From Actinomucor elegans (lineage: Eukaryota; Mucoromycota; Mucoromycetes; Mucorales; Mucoraceae), in the NCBI GenBank assembly GCA_026027325.1, contig JAMSLZ010000013.1:82501-146500 (forward strand): a DNA stretch of 64,000 bases, given 5' to 3'. The position numbers were made by a program, and so were the translations under genes. Positions 10,385 to 22,856 of the stretch are shown piece by piece (position 1 is the first letter of the stretch; every line of letters starts with the position of its first letter). The notes under the pieces were generated by a model that made no database searches, was not told where the DNA came from, and saw only the letters and a list, made by a program, of their open reading frames with translations.

Positions 10385-10582
10385 TGTTATGAATATAGCT
10401 ATTTTACAGAGAATAGTAATAGAAGTGTACCTGAATAGTTGACTTGTATAATTGTGACTAGTTATATTTACTCTATGTAACCACTACCCAGCCCATTAAT
10501 AACAGAAGGTTCTTTTGTTTTCTGTCGTCTCGTTAATTAAATACGTACCTAACTAATTACGAACATCTCAGGAAACATCTCA
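10385..10582 (+). mobile_element. solo LTR of the same Ty3/Gypsy family
   Basis: 198 bp, in the opposite orientation to the complete element. It matches the 216-bp LTR over its whole length, with point differences and one internal deletion after aacagaagg. It starts TG, ends CA, and is flanked by the 5-bp duplication CAGTT (10380-10384 and 10583-10587). It is older than the complete copy and is the typical product of LTR-LTR recombination. Confidence 0.9.
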
Positions 10583-10615
10583 CAGTTGATGCGATCGGTG
10601 TAGGACAGTAACTTG

Positions 10616-10786
10616 CTGGAGGCGTTGAAGGCAGTAAACTTGTTTGCACCTACTGATGATGCGCTGGAATTAGTACATTACTCTAAAGAAGTAATGTTGA
10701 ATCCCCATTTGTTTCCATTGGAGTATTCCATTGCTCATTTTCCGCAAATAAATTGCTTCTTTTTTTATCTGCTGTCTTGTTTATAA
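10616..10786 (+). pseudogene. short orphan frame with a fasciclin-like motif
   Basis: A 56-codon open stretch without a start codon contains NLFAPTDDALELV, which resembles the conserved FAPTDxA motif of fasciclin (FAS1) domains. It begins just after the solo-LTR target duplication and runs into a poly-T stretch and a stop. Nothing else of a FAS1 domain is recognisable, so this may be chance or a degraded fragment. Confidence 0.15.
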
Positions 10787-13700
10787 TGAAGGTCAATGAA
10801 ACCAAAGCAACTTGTTTTTAGTTATCTGAAAAAAAAAAAAAAATAGAAAGGGATCAAATAATCGTATGTACTTGTAAGTTATATTTTGTTATTATGAGTT
10901 TTTCTTTCTTTATTTTGGTTTTTATTCTGATTTGTTTTAAAGCGCAGGATTGCGAAGGATATTGAATGGATCTAACAATAAAAAACAATTAAACGTTGTG
11001 TGCATTAGCCCTTTTATACTAGCTCATATAAGATGAAGTTTTATTGATTTATAAATAAGCGCGATTATCTTCATATGTAACTTTATTTCTTTGTCTATTT
11101 AAAATAATGGCGCATAATATCGACGAAAACTACATTGAAGATCTCATTGTAAAAAGATGCACCCATTTTATTTGTGAATGTTAATTCTAGCATCGAGTAA
11201 GGTGTTACATGTAGCCATTTCTTTGCAGTATCTAGGAACCAATTTTTTCGCTTGTTGAACAATAATGGAATATAAACGAGCATGGTTTAAAATGGACAGC
11301 TTGGATAGTTTTTTGTTGATTTATCGAAACAGGCTTATTAAGTGGTTCAAACGTGACGAGTGATATTAAGGTGTTGTGCGTTACAACATTAGTTTCGTGA
11401 ATTATATACAAAAATCTACTATGACAGAAAAGAATAATCCTTGGTAAACGTAGGTTGGCTGCCAATATCGACAGTTGTAATCCGCGTGTTGTGTGCTTCA
11501 GAGGAAAGAAATGCTGTCAACATTATCTTTATAAAAGAACTGTTGATTTCGGTTTTGTGGATATGCAACAGAGGATTTTGATTTATTGCTTGCCCAGTTC
11601 AAATGGTAAAGGTACTGAAGTATCTTTTGAAACTAAAACAAGGCAAGTTAGGAGTTTATTTAGTTTTTTTTTTTTATTCATGCATTTCATCGAGGAAGAT
11701 TGTGGATGGAATTTGTTGAATCTCTCGATGGGAGGGATGTTGTGTTGATTGAAAAATAATAAAAACAGGACATATTAGCCGCATCTTAAAAGAAAAAAGC
11801 GTTGCCTAGGAATAATGGCGAAGAGATTTGTCTTTTATTCCGAAAAGATTGTTTAAAGAAAAGTATAGGTTAGTGATAATCAGGGATGAGTAAACATTGT
11901 TAATGTTTAATAAGATGAACAAAAGTGATCTGATGCATTACGTCCGAGAAAAAAAAAAAAGAGGGGGAAGATGGAAGCTTTAAAATAAAGACATAAATGA
12001 TCTCAGACATCATTTCTTGAACCATCTGCCATCAACGTTATTTTTCAATAAAAGGTTTTGTTTGTCATAAGAAGGTGGTAAAAAAGTTTAAAATTACAGA
12101 GAAAACATAGATATTGGGTTAAATATATTAAATATTAAGTCGCAATTGATGATCACTCTTTTTGTATAAAGTCTTATTTTAATTTAAGTAGGTGTCCTTG
12201 TATTTTCTTAAAAAAAAACATGTGGATTGAGGAACAGATGAATGATTGTAAGCTAAAAAATAAAAATGAAGTTGAAGGATTGCTCTTAATCTAGTCTAAG
12301 TATAGATACTTTGAAACATATTAATAGCGCGATTGCATTGGGCTATACCCTTTATTTAGCGAGCTATCTAAATGCTTTTAAGAAACTTCAAGACAATGTA
12401 AATCTGAAAGGACGAGGTTTCAGGTTGTCTGCAACAGGAATGGGATCCGCTTTGCGTATATTTGCAATGTAAAAATATTTGTGCCAGAGAGAATTAACTA
12501 GAATAACCAAAAAGGCAAAACACATGAATAAGAAAAAGCATTAATCGAACAGCAGCGGCAGTAGCAGTAGTCATGCAACATAATAAGCAACAAAACGTGC
12601 ATTAGAATATGATGATATCGAGTATGATAAAGTTGGGGAAATATAATTGCAAATTATTAAAATAACACCTGATAGATATATCTCTCAGTGGCATATACTG
12701 GCTGAAAACATAAACGCCTTGTTAATTGATGATATCAAGGATATTTCGCACTTACAAAGGGAATTCATGTACGCATTTTGTTCAGAACAATAGCGTATCA
12801 TGACATGAGGATGTTAGTAAACTTCTGTAAGTATATTAATTGAGGGATAGAATAAAGATTAAAGCAACTGTGCATAGATCACTCTCATCTATTTGTCTAC
12901 TCGGTGACTATATCGATTCAAGGGCTTTCGAGAAACAGATCAAAGAGTCTGTAAGTTGCCAGGTAAGTGATAGGATAGGTGGTATACATACTTTTTCTGG
13001 AGAGTCAAAGGAGATGATGGCTGAAGCAATTGTGGTTTTTCAAAACAACAATAACGGTGATTAAATGCCAGTTTTAAATTTATGGGTGTTATTGTTGATG
13101 TCAGTAAAAAACACATGGATGATCCAAATGTTCTTTGTATGCTGCGTATAGCTCAATCATCAGAGAATAAAGCGTGGCTCTGAGAGTAAGTATGTCATTT
13201 TCCGTTTTTGCTAAATCAGCGATCATATTTTGAAAGGCTAGCCAACTTTGAGGCTTTTCATACGAAATCTATCTTAAAAATCTAGCAGGTTTGAATAACA
13301 ATACTTGGGTAGCAAAACATAAATGTCCTAATTTTTGGTAGCTCTGAAAAGTTTTTTTTTTTTTAAAAAAAAAAGTTCAAAAGAGTTGGCATATTTAGAA
13401 CCGGAAGCACTTACGACACTTCTTGAGGTGCTTCATAAACAAGAAATTTTTAATTTACCAAATACACAACGGATAGCTTATTATTGATGAGAATAAATTG
13501 ATTAAACCACGGTTTAACCTAGTTTTCTTGCTCTAGTGAATCTGGTGACTTATTATGAATATAAAATAACCATCAGATGCAATACGATGCGACATTAAAT
13601 CAAGATCGATCGCCATCTTGCCACATTTCAGCGATTCATTTTATTTTCCTTGGAAAAAAAAAATCGGGCTTCAGAAATTAAACAAAAAATTGAAAACGTG

Positions 13701-14037
13701 GTAAGACAGATGGAGGTTTGGAAGATTCAAGAAGAGCCATTATTTCGATCATAAAAGCTTAAACGAGTAAACAATGATCGAGCTTTAAATTCTTTTTTAA
13801 TGAGAAGGTGTGCTATAGATTTCCAAGTAAAGAGATAGAGTTATAATGCAAATATGGAAAGTGCCCATTGTCAAAATTCATAAGCTTATTGGTATCACCT
13901 CTCAATCTCGTTTAGGAAACATGAAAACAATAACATTTAAAACAAGAATTACCTTCACTTTCAAGCGGCACGTTATTCTCCCTTCCTCTCCCTCCTCTCT
14001 CTCTTTCTCTCTCTCTGTCTCCTTTTTTTATACCATC
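10787..14037. other. 3.2-kb stretch without a supportable gene
   Basis: AT-rich DNA with only short frames. A few stretches look protein-like (about 11455-11745 and 12645-13060) but shift frame or stop quickly and match nothing I recognise. This is consistent with decayed genes or transposon remnants. A pyrimidine-rich tract (about 13978-14030) precedes the next gene and may be part of its promoter. Confidence 0.5.
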
Positions 14038-14799
14038 ATGATTTCAAGGTCCAAAATCGAACATATAGTTTGCCTAGCGCTAAACGGTATCAACATCGCC
14101 CTATATTTACTAGTGATTACAGCAGTGATATTCAAATGTATTCAAGGCAATTTTGCAGACATTGTTATGGGCATCTATGGCATGTAAAGTCTTTCAGTGT
14201 TGTCATTGCGTGAAAGCTATGATACTAATTATTGAAACAAAGCGTAATGGCAGCTATGTTGGTGATCAATGAAACACAGGAATTCAAGATTTCCTATACA
14301 TATTTCTATTTTCTAGCGACGTACCGGGGAAGAGGATTGATGATGATATTGTAAGCTTTCAAATGACATTATTTGAACGGTAATATAACCCAATATGCTG
14401 TTGTTTTTTTTTAGCTTCGGTTGCCTTGTGTTAGATACAGGCATCGTTAATATTACAGTAGGCACATTGGTACTGGCAACAGGCTTAGTGTATGTGATTA
14501 TGTCTTTTCTATCTAACTTTCCGCAGCCAAATCCCATCACAATCAACTGGCGAAATTGGAACGATTTCTCAGCAGAAGGGCTCGATTTACCTCATCCTCG
14601 AAACCGAAATAACCATGTTGTGGTAAAGAGTATACCTTAATAATAAGTGTATCCATATTCACTGTGTTTTCTATAGAGTGAAATGCATGAACGCTTAAAA
14701 TCGCCAGCACCACCTAATCAAGCCTTGTTGGATCATCGACAGATACACATGAATGAAATGATATACCCTTCTCATGACAGGAGATCCAATATGAAATAA
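14038..14799 (+). CDS. Tvp15-like four-TM Golgi vesicle membrane protein
   Basis: Predicted exons 14038-14183, 14243-14350, 14415-14622 and 14677-14799 (194 residues), all phases consistent. Four hydrophobic segments are seen: IVCLALNGINIALYLLVITA, IVMGIYGIVMAAMLVI, YFYFLATYRGRG...MMIFFGC, and IVNITVGTLVLATGLVYVIM. The YRGRGLMMIFFG stretch and overall layout resemble COPI-vesicle/Tvp15-type tetraspan proteins of the Golgi. A hydrophilic tail of about 70 residues follows. The gene is convergent with the TM9SF gene, about 100 bp apart. The start is the ATG just before the first TM segment; the frame is open further upstream, but that part is encoded by the pyrimidine-rich tract. The family call is by appearance; a MARVEL-like tetraspan is the alternative. 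Confidence 0.6.
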
Positions 14800-14898
14800 C
14801 AATCAATTATATATCAATGCAGCAAACATCCCTTTATCTATGTAAATAACACAATAAAGTCATCATCATCTTAGTTTAAAAAAATATCTACTAGTAAT

Positions 14899-17234
14899 TT
14901 AATCAACCTATTTAAAAGTGTCAGTAAGGTAAAGGTAGTTTTTTTTTAAAAAAAAAATTTACCTTGACTGTGGAATACATCCTTCTAATCACAATGTATG
15001 CACTCAAGAAACCCAGTGTACCTGTACACAACCCCAGTAACCCACATCCTATGATCAAGTTTACCATATAAATCGATGCACCTACTACGCCCTCAATTTT
15101 GGATGTCTGCCAATAGTAAAAGAATCCATACGCGAACAAGTAATACGCTGGTGATGCACCAATAGTAAATGCTTGCCACCACCAAAGGTAATCCTCACTA
15201 CATAATTGCAGAAACACAAGTACGACTGTCATTTGTGCCGAGGATACCAACAGTAAAATAGACGCGAATACTGTGTGGGGAACTGATAACATGTATTCTC
15301 CTTTACTGACAGAGACCAAGAACTCATGCCAGTTTAAAAACACAACAGCAAAAGGGATTATACCTGCCAAAAAAGTACTGTGAGAGTGATGAGCTAGCGG
15401 TTCTTGTAAAGCAGCGAATTAGCTTACCGAATGATATTGGCTTGATACCAATGCTTAGCAGGAATCAGACGGGGAATCTGGGTTGTACGAGAGGGATATT
15501 CAATGCGATCTGTCTTTTCACCAAAGTAAGCACCGACGCAAGTCAAAGGAACGAGAGCAAAGATCCAAATGGCAAAGAGAGAAATCCAACCAGAAAATGA
15601 AATGGCCAAGGAGGATTGCTGAGTCCAAGAGATCATACTAGAAATGAATAACAAGATGATCACTGCACTAGGAACGACAGTGGCAGTCTATACTTGTGTA
15701 AGTGTTGCTTGATCAAACAGATAGAGTGCTATTTTTGCTTACCAAAACGCTGTTTAAAAGCCAGGATTTTCCTCGAAAGACTTTGTAGATGCGAGCGCTC
15801 CAATAGCCAGCAGGTACACTATCAGGGAATGAGTATATACAATGAAACTATCTACTGTTTAGTGTTACCTTCCCAACAGGAAGAAAAGTGTAAACCAACG
15901 AGTTAAAGATCCAGGCTGAGCAGGATGATACCAACCCAATTGCAGAGAAGCAATTAAGCCTACAGCTACTGTAATCAACTGAATACCAGAACCCATGACA
16001 GGCGTCAAAAGACCACCATATACGGGACGGCGGAAAACATCACGATTGATCAGCCTCCAGCCAATAAAATCATCTGCATCATCGTAGGTCTACATAGGAT
16101 TGGTTTCAGTTGGATGATAAATGTGTCAATTTTAAAACTTCTCGTACCTTATCCTCGGTAGTCGCGTTTTCTTTGGTGCTATGAACCATTGTCTTGAAGA
16201 AGATGACGATCAAAACACCTGCTACCAATAAAACCACAATGGTACTGTTCAGTAAGCTGTAGTAATGACGCTCAGGATTAGGTTTTAATAAGAACGCGTC
16301 CCAACGATTTCCGTTGAATTGCTTGATTTCTTTCCATTGGACTGAATATGTGAAGGCAACAGATGTTCTTCTGCCTGTCACTTGCTGGTATTGGTATTCA
16401 ACATTCTTTTTTGTGCATTCACCTTCAGCAATTCTATAGAAAAGAGAGATGATTAGCTTGGGTAAGATTGTGCTGGTTGTAAAAGCGTTTTACGAGTCAG
16501 GATAGATTTCAACGCCAACAATGGAATGTTTGGCAAAGCTATCAATGTTGGCATTGGTGGTATAGAGGATTTGAAAGATAACGTGGTTATTAATAAAGGT
16601 GTCATCGCCCTGTACAGAAGCATAGAGTTGGGTTAGGTTCAGTATTGGTATGTAATAAGGTATACCTTTTTAAAGCCTAGAGGGAAACCAATACGATAGT
16701 TGTGCTCAGGAGCTTCGTTAGTATACGAGACAGTAGCACCGGGCATACCATCCAATTCCCTAGATGATTCATTTAGTTTTCTCGGTTGTTTCCACTCAAA
16801 AGCTGTGTATTTACCATTCGGCTAGGTATCCATCAGTAATTAACTCTTCTACTTGAATAGCATCTTCAATAGACCAAGATTGTTTACATAGTAATTTACA
16901 GTCTTGATTCTCGAGAAAGTTGATCTACAAGATTGAGTAGTTAGATTGCAAGGATGATGTTGACATTTGGTGCCTTTGGGTCTACCTTGTAGTCACTTTG
17001 AACAAGACGATCGCCCCTGAGGTCCTGATCGAAAACTAGTAGACTTTTTGTACGAGAATCTTGTTGAGGTGGACAAACAAACGAAAGGTGATTATAGCTG
17101 TATGCTAGTGGGTTTTGCAGCGAGAATATCTTGTTATAGTAGACTGGTATGAAGTCACCTTGCTTGTAATAGTTGATGGCAAGGACAGATTGGATCCACA
17201 ACGGTATCAGTACGAGTAGCACTGTGCCTCGCAT
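14899..17234 (-). CDS. transmembrane 9 superfamily protein (nonaspanin, EMP70-like)
   Basis: Ten exons: 17234-16986, 16924-16815, 16759-16666, 16609-16494, 16433-16148, 16089-15869, 15818-15743, 15687-15428, 15377-14963 and 14907-14899 (611 residues). Every junction is GT-AG and in phase. There is a signal peptide (MRGTVLLVLIPLWIQSVLA), a lumenal domain with FDQDLRGDR and CKLLCKQ motifs, then nine membrane segments from HYYSLLNSTIVVLLVAG on, including the family blocks GYWSARIYK, EDYLWWWQAF and YGFFYYWQTSK. The C-terminus is VKVD, matching the K-x-D COPI/retention signal of the family; it is created by a 9-nt last exon. Nonaspanins act in the Golgi/endosomes in membrane-protein sorting and adhesion. 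Divergent from the MARVEL-like gene across 185 bp. Confidence 0.95.
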
Positions 17235-17419
17235 TTCTTTTTTTTTTGTTTTTTTTTGCCAAGGTTAGAATAGGTAGAAAAAGAACCACTAGTAATTTCT
17301 TTTATTAATAGAAATTTTATTCGGGTGTGTACACAAGAAAAAGGCTGAGAATTATAAAAAGGCCGGTTTCACTTTTAGCATTCTTTTTCTCTCTGTTAAA
17401 TAACACTTTTTCTTACAAA
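17235..17419. promoter_or_regulatory. shared divergent promoter (TM9SF / MARVEL-like)
   Basis: 185 bp between two start codons on opposite strands. tataaaaagg at 17353-17362 is a good TATA box about 60 bp upstream of the plus-strand ATG. Poly-T tracts lie next to the minus-strand start. Confidence 0.55.
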
Positions 17420-18508
17420 ATGGCAGGATTCAAGCTAGAAGTTCCTGTGGATCTTTCAGAGCAAACAACAGATAAGCTTGATCTAACAAAGAAGATTATC
17501 CACTTAATTTCAGGCGCCACCACCCTATTAACAATCAGTATTGTCGCTCCATTGATTGCCACTGAAGCCAGATATCTGGTAAGGAGACAATAAGATTCAT
17601 TAGAATAGTTTTTTTAACCTGTACTCTAGGGCGCCGGTCTCCCTGGTCCAAATTATACACTGTTTGTAGCCTTGTTTACATTGCCTACGCCTTTTCTCTT
17701 GGTCTATTTCCCTTGGATGTATGAACATCACAACAAGTTTAAGCGTCTTGGCAAATTCTGTCTAAAGAACAGAACCAATATCATCTTTTGCAGCTTTACT
17801 TCGTTTCTTTGGGCTACAGCCGGTATTGGCATCACAGTGCATTCAAACAATGCATCCAATTGTGCCTATAGTGATGAATTAACTGAAACCTATGGTTCCG
17901 ATTATACAAGTGCATGGTCGACTCAGGTAAAATAATAACAATAAAAAAAAGGGAAAGCATGGCTATGTTACATGTGGCTGATTATTTTTATTTTATTTTT
18001 TTAGTGTAATCTAGCTAAGGTATCAGCAGGCTTTGCTTGGGTGACATGTATTCTATGGGTAGTCACTTTAGCATTGGCAGGCATCAACTTTTGGAAGGAG
18101 AAATCTTTGATCCAACAACGCTTAAAAGAACATCATCTCAACAAACAGCAGAAACTAGAAGAGAGATTAAAGCAAGAAGAAGAAGGTACAGTTGGTGGTT
18201 ATGTCAATCAAGGTGGTAGACTCAACTATGAAGATCAGGATTTGAATGATGATCCATTCACTGACAATCATCGTTATCAAACATCACCTTTCAATAATCA
18301 TCCTGACATGGCTCAGCAGCAACACTATAACAATAACGCGTATAGTTCTCCTCCTATGGCTGAGGCGTATCATTCGCCACCAATGGGCTTTGATACACCT
18401 GGGCAATATAACAACCAGCACCGTGGCTTTAGCCCAATGCCTACACCTCAGCATATGCCACAACCTGAACCTTCGTACTATCAACCACCTCACAACAATA
18501 ATTTTTAA
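17420..18508 (+). CDS. MARVEL-like four-TM membrane protein with Gln/Pro-rich tail
   Basis: Exons 17420-17578, 17630-17926 and 18005-18508 (319 residues, phases 0/0). Four hydrophobic segments: IIHLISGATTLLTISIVAPLIA, YTLFVALFTLPTPFLLVYF, TNIIFCSFTSFLWATAGIGI and AGFAWVTCILWVVTLALAGI. After the last one comes a charged helix (LIQQRLKEHHLNKQQKLEER) and a tail rich in N, Q, P, H and Y with repeated SPPM/YHSPP-type motifs, probably cytosolic. This layout is common in fungal MARVEL-domain plasma-membrane and eisosome-related proteins, but I cannot name an orthologue. A poly(A) signal (aataaa) follows near 18579. Confidence 0.8.
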
Positions 18509-18995
18509 TTGTATATCTATCCCCTTAACCCTTATACATAAAGACACACATATATATCTATTGTAACACTCTTTTTTTAATAAAACTCTTGTACTACTTG
18601 TATTTGTTAACCAGGGCTGAGGATTTTTTATGGGAACATTACTTAAAGCAGAATAGCAGCAAAATATGTTGTAATGGCTGTTGTTTCTGATTGTTAAGCG
18701 GTATAGATAGGACGCTCAAGATAGTGGCTGATCAAGGTATGATTCTTTAATATAAACAAAGTTTTTTTTCTATGATTTATGTAAAAAGTTGAAACCCTTT
18801 AGCATAAAACCAAACGCGTATGATTAAAAAAAAAAAAAAAAAAGTAGCAAGCGCCGATAGAAAGGTAAACGATCCAATGAAGATCCAGATTTACAAACCC
18901 AACCAATGTAAACTTGGACAAAAGGAAACCCCTTAAGCGGAAGCGGACCTTTCGAAGTAGCCAAGATATGAACGCATTATTGTGCGTATTTAATC
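18509..18995. other. intergenic, no gene seen
   Basis: AT-rich spacer with a 16-A run near 18827-18842. No protein-like frame or RNA gene recognised. Confidence 0.5.
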
Positions 18996-19166
18996 ATGAA
19001 CAGACGTAATGTAATTAAATACAATGCTCTTGCAGATACAACTCAGCAGACGCGACATTTGACCAAGGACGATGGTGAGATCTATCTATCTAAATTCGTG
19101 TAATTGTATACAATTTGTTGCTCTATAGTCCTTAATGTAAAGATAGTTTTACTGCACTTTTATTGA
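18996..19166 (+). CDS. possible small two-exon gene, unknown
   Basis: ATG at 18996 opens 26 codons (starting MNRRNVIKYNALAD) that end at a good donor (G/GTGAGA at 19075). An acceptor (ctctatag) at 19128 restores the phase and gives 12 more codons to a TGA, for about 38 residues in all. No homology recognised. This could be a real microprotein, an unrelated 5' exon, or chance. Confidence 0.2.
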
Positions 19167-19530
19167 ATGCAAGTGTGAATAGATACAACAATACTTTCTG
19201 AGTGTATACTATGTACTAACTAAATGTAGTATTTGACTTGAAACGGCCGAGAAATCCATAGATAATCAAAATAGGATAGCTTCTGAAAAAAGCCCAAGGC
19301 ATTCCCTGAAGGTGGATTTTTCATCATATTGAAAACATAATGTGTACAAATGCGTTAAATATTTGCCATTTGAGAGTGTACATAGATATGTTTAGTGTAT
19401 TTTACTACCAAAAAAAAAAAACGCGCTTTATGCCCGCTCGTTTTTAGGCGCGCACTTTCTGTGTAGTGCAAACCAGAGTGACTGGTGATCGCTCCACTAG
19501 AAATATGCACCTTGGCTGAAAGAAAAAGAT
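19167..19530. other. intergenic, no gene seen
   Basis: Upstream region of the GOST gene. No motif stands out apart from an A12 run and a short cgcgcttt...cgcgcac GC patch near 19420-19455. Confidence 0.45.
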
Positions 19531-21345
19531 ATGGTTTTATCTCTTGAATACAATATGCTACTGTTACTATTGCCACTACTACTTTTCTTTTGGTGTGTAT
19601 TAGCTACACCAGAACTTGTAATTGAACACGATGATCGCGCTATTATTGATGTAGCTGAATTTGGCTTTTTACCAGGCGGCCGACTCACACTTACAGTGAA
19701 TGACTATAAAGTAGGCTCAAAAAGTTCAAGCCGAGAGGTAAAAAAAAAAAAAGGGCTAAGTCAGTTTGTTTAGTGGGATGAATATGTGGATGGAGTAGCT
19801 GGATTCTATATACGGAAAGGGCGCCCACTAGAAGGTGAATATGAGGATTATAAGGTAGTGAAACCGGTCGAGTATGATCCAAAGTGTTTTTTGAATAATA
19901 CGTTTATTCGGGATGAAGTGAACGATGGGACCAGTCTTGTAAAACTATTACCCAGTGGTAGAGAACCAGTGATAAGGTGAGTGCTTGCGCGCGTGTGTGT
20001 GTGTATGAAGGCGCTTAAAAAAAATCCAAACATTGATGTTTATGATACAGTTGGACAGAAACCATTGACGTGAAAGAAGGAGATGAAGGATATTGGCAAG
20101 TTTTGTTTATCAGCTGTAAAACCGGTGCTGCTGTTTCATTCAAGGTAAAAGAACATGTAAGATTTATTGATGACGATACTAATCAATACTCTGATATATA
20201 GCTCTTAGTGGAAGAAGTCAACCCGAATGGCAACTATTTATCAGCTGGCGATATCCCTTTACCTTATGTATATGGTATATCTTCATTCGCGTACGCGTTG
20301 GCATCAGGATATTGGCTACAGCTGCTTATTCTCAAAAAGAATACAACAAGAGTGTTTAAAGCACATTGGTTCATGTTTGTGCTATTGTTATTCATCGTAA
20401 TTCACAAAGCATTACAATCTGTAAGTTTGCTGCTCATTGGCATAATTGCTGGCTAGGTATTTACTATTTTTTATATATATATTTATCTATAGGCAAAATA
20501 CCATTATATGCGTTTGGGACTATGGTCAGAGGGATGGAAGATTGGATTCTATGTATTTGCAGGGTATGTAAAAGTCATCTATGTGCCTGAATAATCTTAA
20601 AGTTAAACATGCATACATGTAGGATAAAAGGCATTCTAAGCCTACTAATCATTGGTAAAGAAAGCCGTAGTTAAATCAGTTGGACACACCATTAATTTCT
20701 TTATAATAGTTCTATTGGCTTCTGGATGGATGTTTATTAAGCCTTTTCTAAATTCAAGAGACAAAAATATTATATCCATCATTATTCCATTACAAGTGCT
20801 TGCCAACATTGCTTCTGCCATAGGTAATGAGACAGCTATTGGATCTTTGGACTGGTCATTCTGGGTACATTACTAAACGGCTATAGGGAGAAAATTGCTA
20901 ATAATAGTTTAACTAGAATATGTTGTTACTTCCATTTATTGATATTATCAGTTGTGGTATCATTATCTGGACCATTTTACAAACACGCAAGCACTTGGCA
21001 AGCACTAGCTCAGTCGACGGTAAAGAACAAGACATTATGAACAAATACAAACTTTGGTCCAGCTTTTACGTGGTAACTTTGGTATACATCTATGTCACAC
21101 GTATTATCGTACAGTTGCTTCAAGCAGCATTGCCATTTCAATATGTGAGCTGGTTTGGAGAAGCAGTGAATGAAACTGCTACATGTTTGTTTTATTTATA
21201 CATCGGTTACAAGTTTAGACCTTATCCCAATAATCCTTATACGCAAGTATCTGTAGATGAAGATGACGAGGATATGGTAGTGATGGATCACGTCGGTGTA
21301 GTGAATCGAAGGGCGGCAGTAGAAGATCAAGATGATACTGCTTAG
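19531..21345 (+). CDS. GOST-family seven-TM protein (PTM1/GPR107-like)
   Basis: Eight exons: 19531-19737, 19774-19976, 20051-20144, 20202-20420, 20493-20563, 20623-20654, 20710-20864 and 20917-21345 (469 residues), all phases consistent. Signal peptide LLLLLPLLLFFWCVLA, then a lumenal beta-rich domain of about 180 residues with few cysteines. Seven hydrophobic segments follow, with the family blocks YGISSFAYALASGYW, KAHWFMFVLLLFIVIHKAL, GLWSEGWKIGFYVFAGIKG and a last segment ending LYIGYKFRPYPNNPY. The acidic cytosolic tail (DEDDEDMV) is typical. Relatives sit in Golgi/endosomal membranes and take part in membrane trafficking. The start could also be the second Met, 24 bp downstream; both leave the signal peptide intact. 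Confidence 0.9.
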
Positions 21346-22008
21346 ATTTGTATGAATTCAGGGACCATTTGTGACAGTTTTTGCATTTATTATATGCTGT
21401 ATAGGCTTAAGCTTATTATCCATAATCCCTATACGAAATGTTCATATTGAATATATATATATATAAATTGCATCATAATAGATCATATAGATTTGCCCTT
21501 TTATGCCAGTGTGGTAATTGTCGACTTTGTTAAATTCAGTTGGTTCCTTACCATTGGATTCATCAATCAAGTGTTATAAGCATATTTTCAAAAAGCCAAA
21601 TGAAAAGACTTTCAGCTAAAGAAAATCGTGTACAAGTTGACAGAAATATATAGTAGTGTTTAGACAATTGGATGCGGAACTTAATTCAGGACACACATTA
21701 CTAGGATACTTGCCAGTGTATTCATGCTCCCCCTTTTTTTTATGTGCAATTGGATCCAAATAAATTTAAACTTATTGTCGCAGGACCTTCAACATTTCAT
21801 TGGCAATACAAAAAAAAAAACGTTTCATTGGCGAAATCCTTGACTGCGGCCTATCAAAAATTAAACCATCTCCTTCATCGTTCTTTGGTTGGCCTTTTTT
21901 TTTTATTTTATTTTTTTTCTTTTTACAGTATGAATCTCGCTAAAAAACCCCTTTGTTCGATAAAAAGTACTAGTACTGCAAAGCAAATATGATACTCTCT
22001 GTTGACAT
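21346..22008. other. intergenic, no gene seen
   Basis: AT-rich spacer between GOST and the MCUR1-like gene, with an atatat run near 21451-21465 and T-rich tracts near 21895-21925. Nothing coding is supported. Confidence 0.5.
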
Positions 22009-22856
22009 ATGATTTATTATGTAGATCAACATCGATTATATACATTCAATGCGCGATTAAATATTACCAACACTCGTTTATATACAACGAATGCTCGATG
22101 GCTAAGGACTCGAGCTACCGCCGCGACTGTAAAGTCTCATCATATGCCTTTTTTCGATGCAGAACGATTTGCTCGATTGCTTGAGAAAGAAGGGTTTTCA
22201 GCAGCCCAAGCGAGAACAGTCATACAAGCTTTAGACGATGTCGTTGATGAAAGGTACAATTAGAGCGCATTTTTAGAGATGCAATGGTTGACAAGTGTTG
22301 ATTACCCTAGTACCCATAACGTCACTAATGATCTTGTCAGTAAAGCTGATCAAGAAAAGGTATTCTATATAATGAAAAGAGGCAGGAAGTTTGGTGCCTA
22401 ACAAAACCATATATTAGACTATCAAGCGCTACAAAGAAGATTTCTTAAAGTTAAAGCAAGAGATTCAACAAATGGAAAGACGCGATGTAGAAGAGGTCAA
22501 GACGGCCAATGAACGACTAAAGGCCGAGATTGAAAAACTCAAAAAAACATTACGCGAAGAGTTAGTACGTAGCCAAGCAGGAGTACGTCTTGATTTGAAT
22601 TTAGACAAGGGTCGTATTCGCGACGAAACAATAGAGCAGCATAATCGGTTACAGCAGACCGATGACAAGATCGAAAATGAAATTCAGGCGTTGAAGCGAC
22701 AAATGGAAGGTATTAAGCTGCAGATTCTGCAGTATATGATAGGTACTATTACTGGTGCTGGTACACTTGTGTTAGGTAAGTCTCTATATGTTGTTGTCAT
22801 GTAGAACGAGTAAAACTCTAAGCTACTGTATAGGCTATATTCATTTCTTTAGTTGA
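22009..22856 (+). CDS. MCUR1/CCDC90-FMP32-like mitochondrial coiled-coil protein
   Basis: Exons 22009-22253, 22311-22359, 22418-22775 and 22834-22856 (224 residues). The N-terminus is basic and Ser/Thr/Asn-rich with no acidic run, fitting a mitochondrial presequence. Diagnostic block: FDAERFARLLEKEGFSAAQA followed by a long coiled coil (RYKEDFLKLKQEIQQMERRD...) and a single C-terminal membrane helix (YMIGTITGAGTLVLGYI), the DUF1640 layout. The family sits in the mitochondrial inner membrane; members are tied to the calcium uniporter and to cytochrome oxidase or proline metabolism. The last exon is only 23 nt and completes the membrane helix. Confidence 0.88.

Noticed and set aside
14313..14546. 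Minus-strand frame over the Tvp15-like gene
   Set aside because: Crosses exon-intron boundaries of a well-supported plus-strand gene and has no domain.
16801..16821. Apparent frameshift in TM9SF near PNGKYTAFEW
   Set aside because: Resolved by a canonical intron (16814-16760) that rejoins GYLAEW to ELDGMPG in frame.
18246..18566. Second plus-strand frame and an antisense frame over the MARVEL-like tail
   Set aside because: Composition artefacts of the Gln/Asn/Pro/His-rich coding sequence in other frames.
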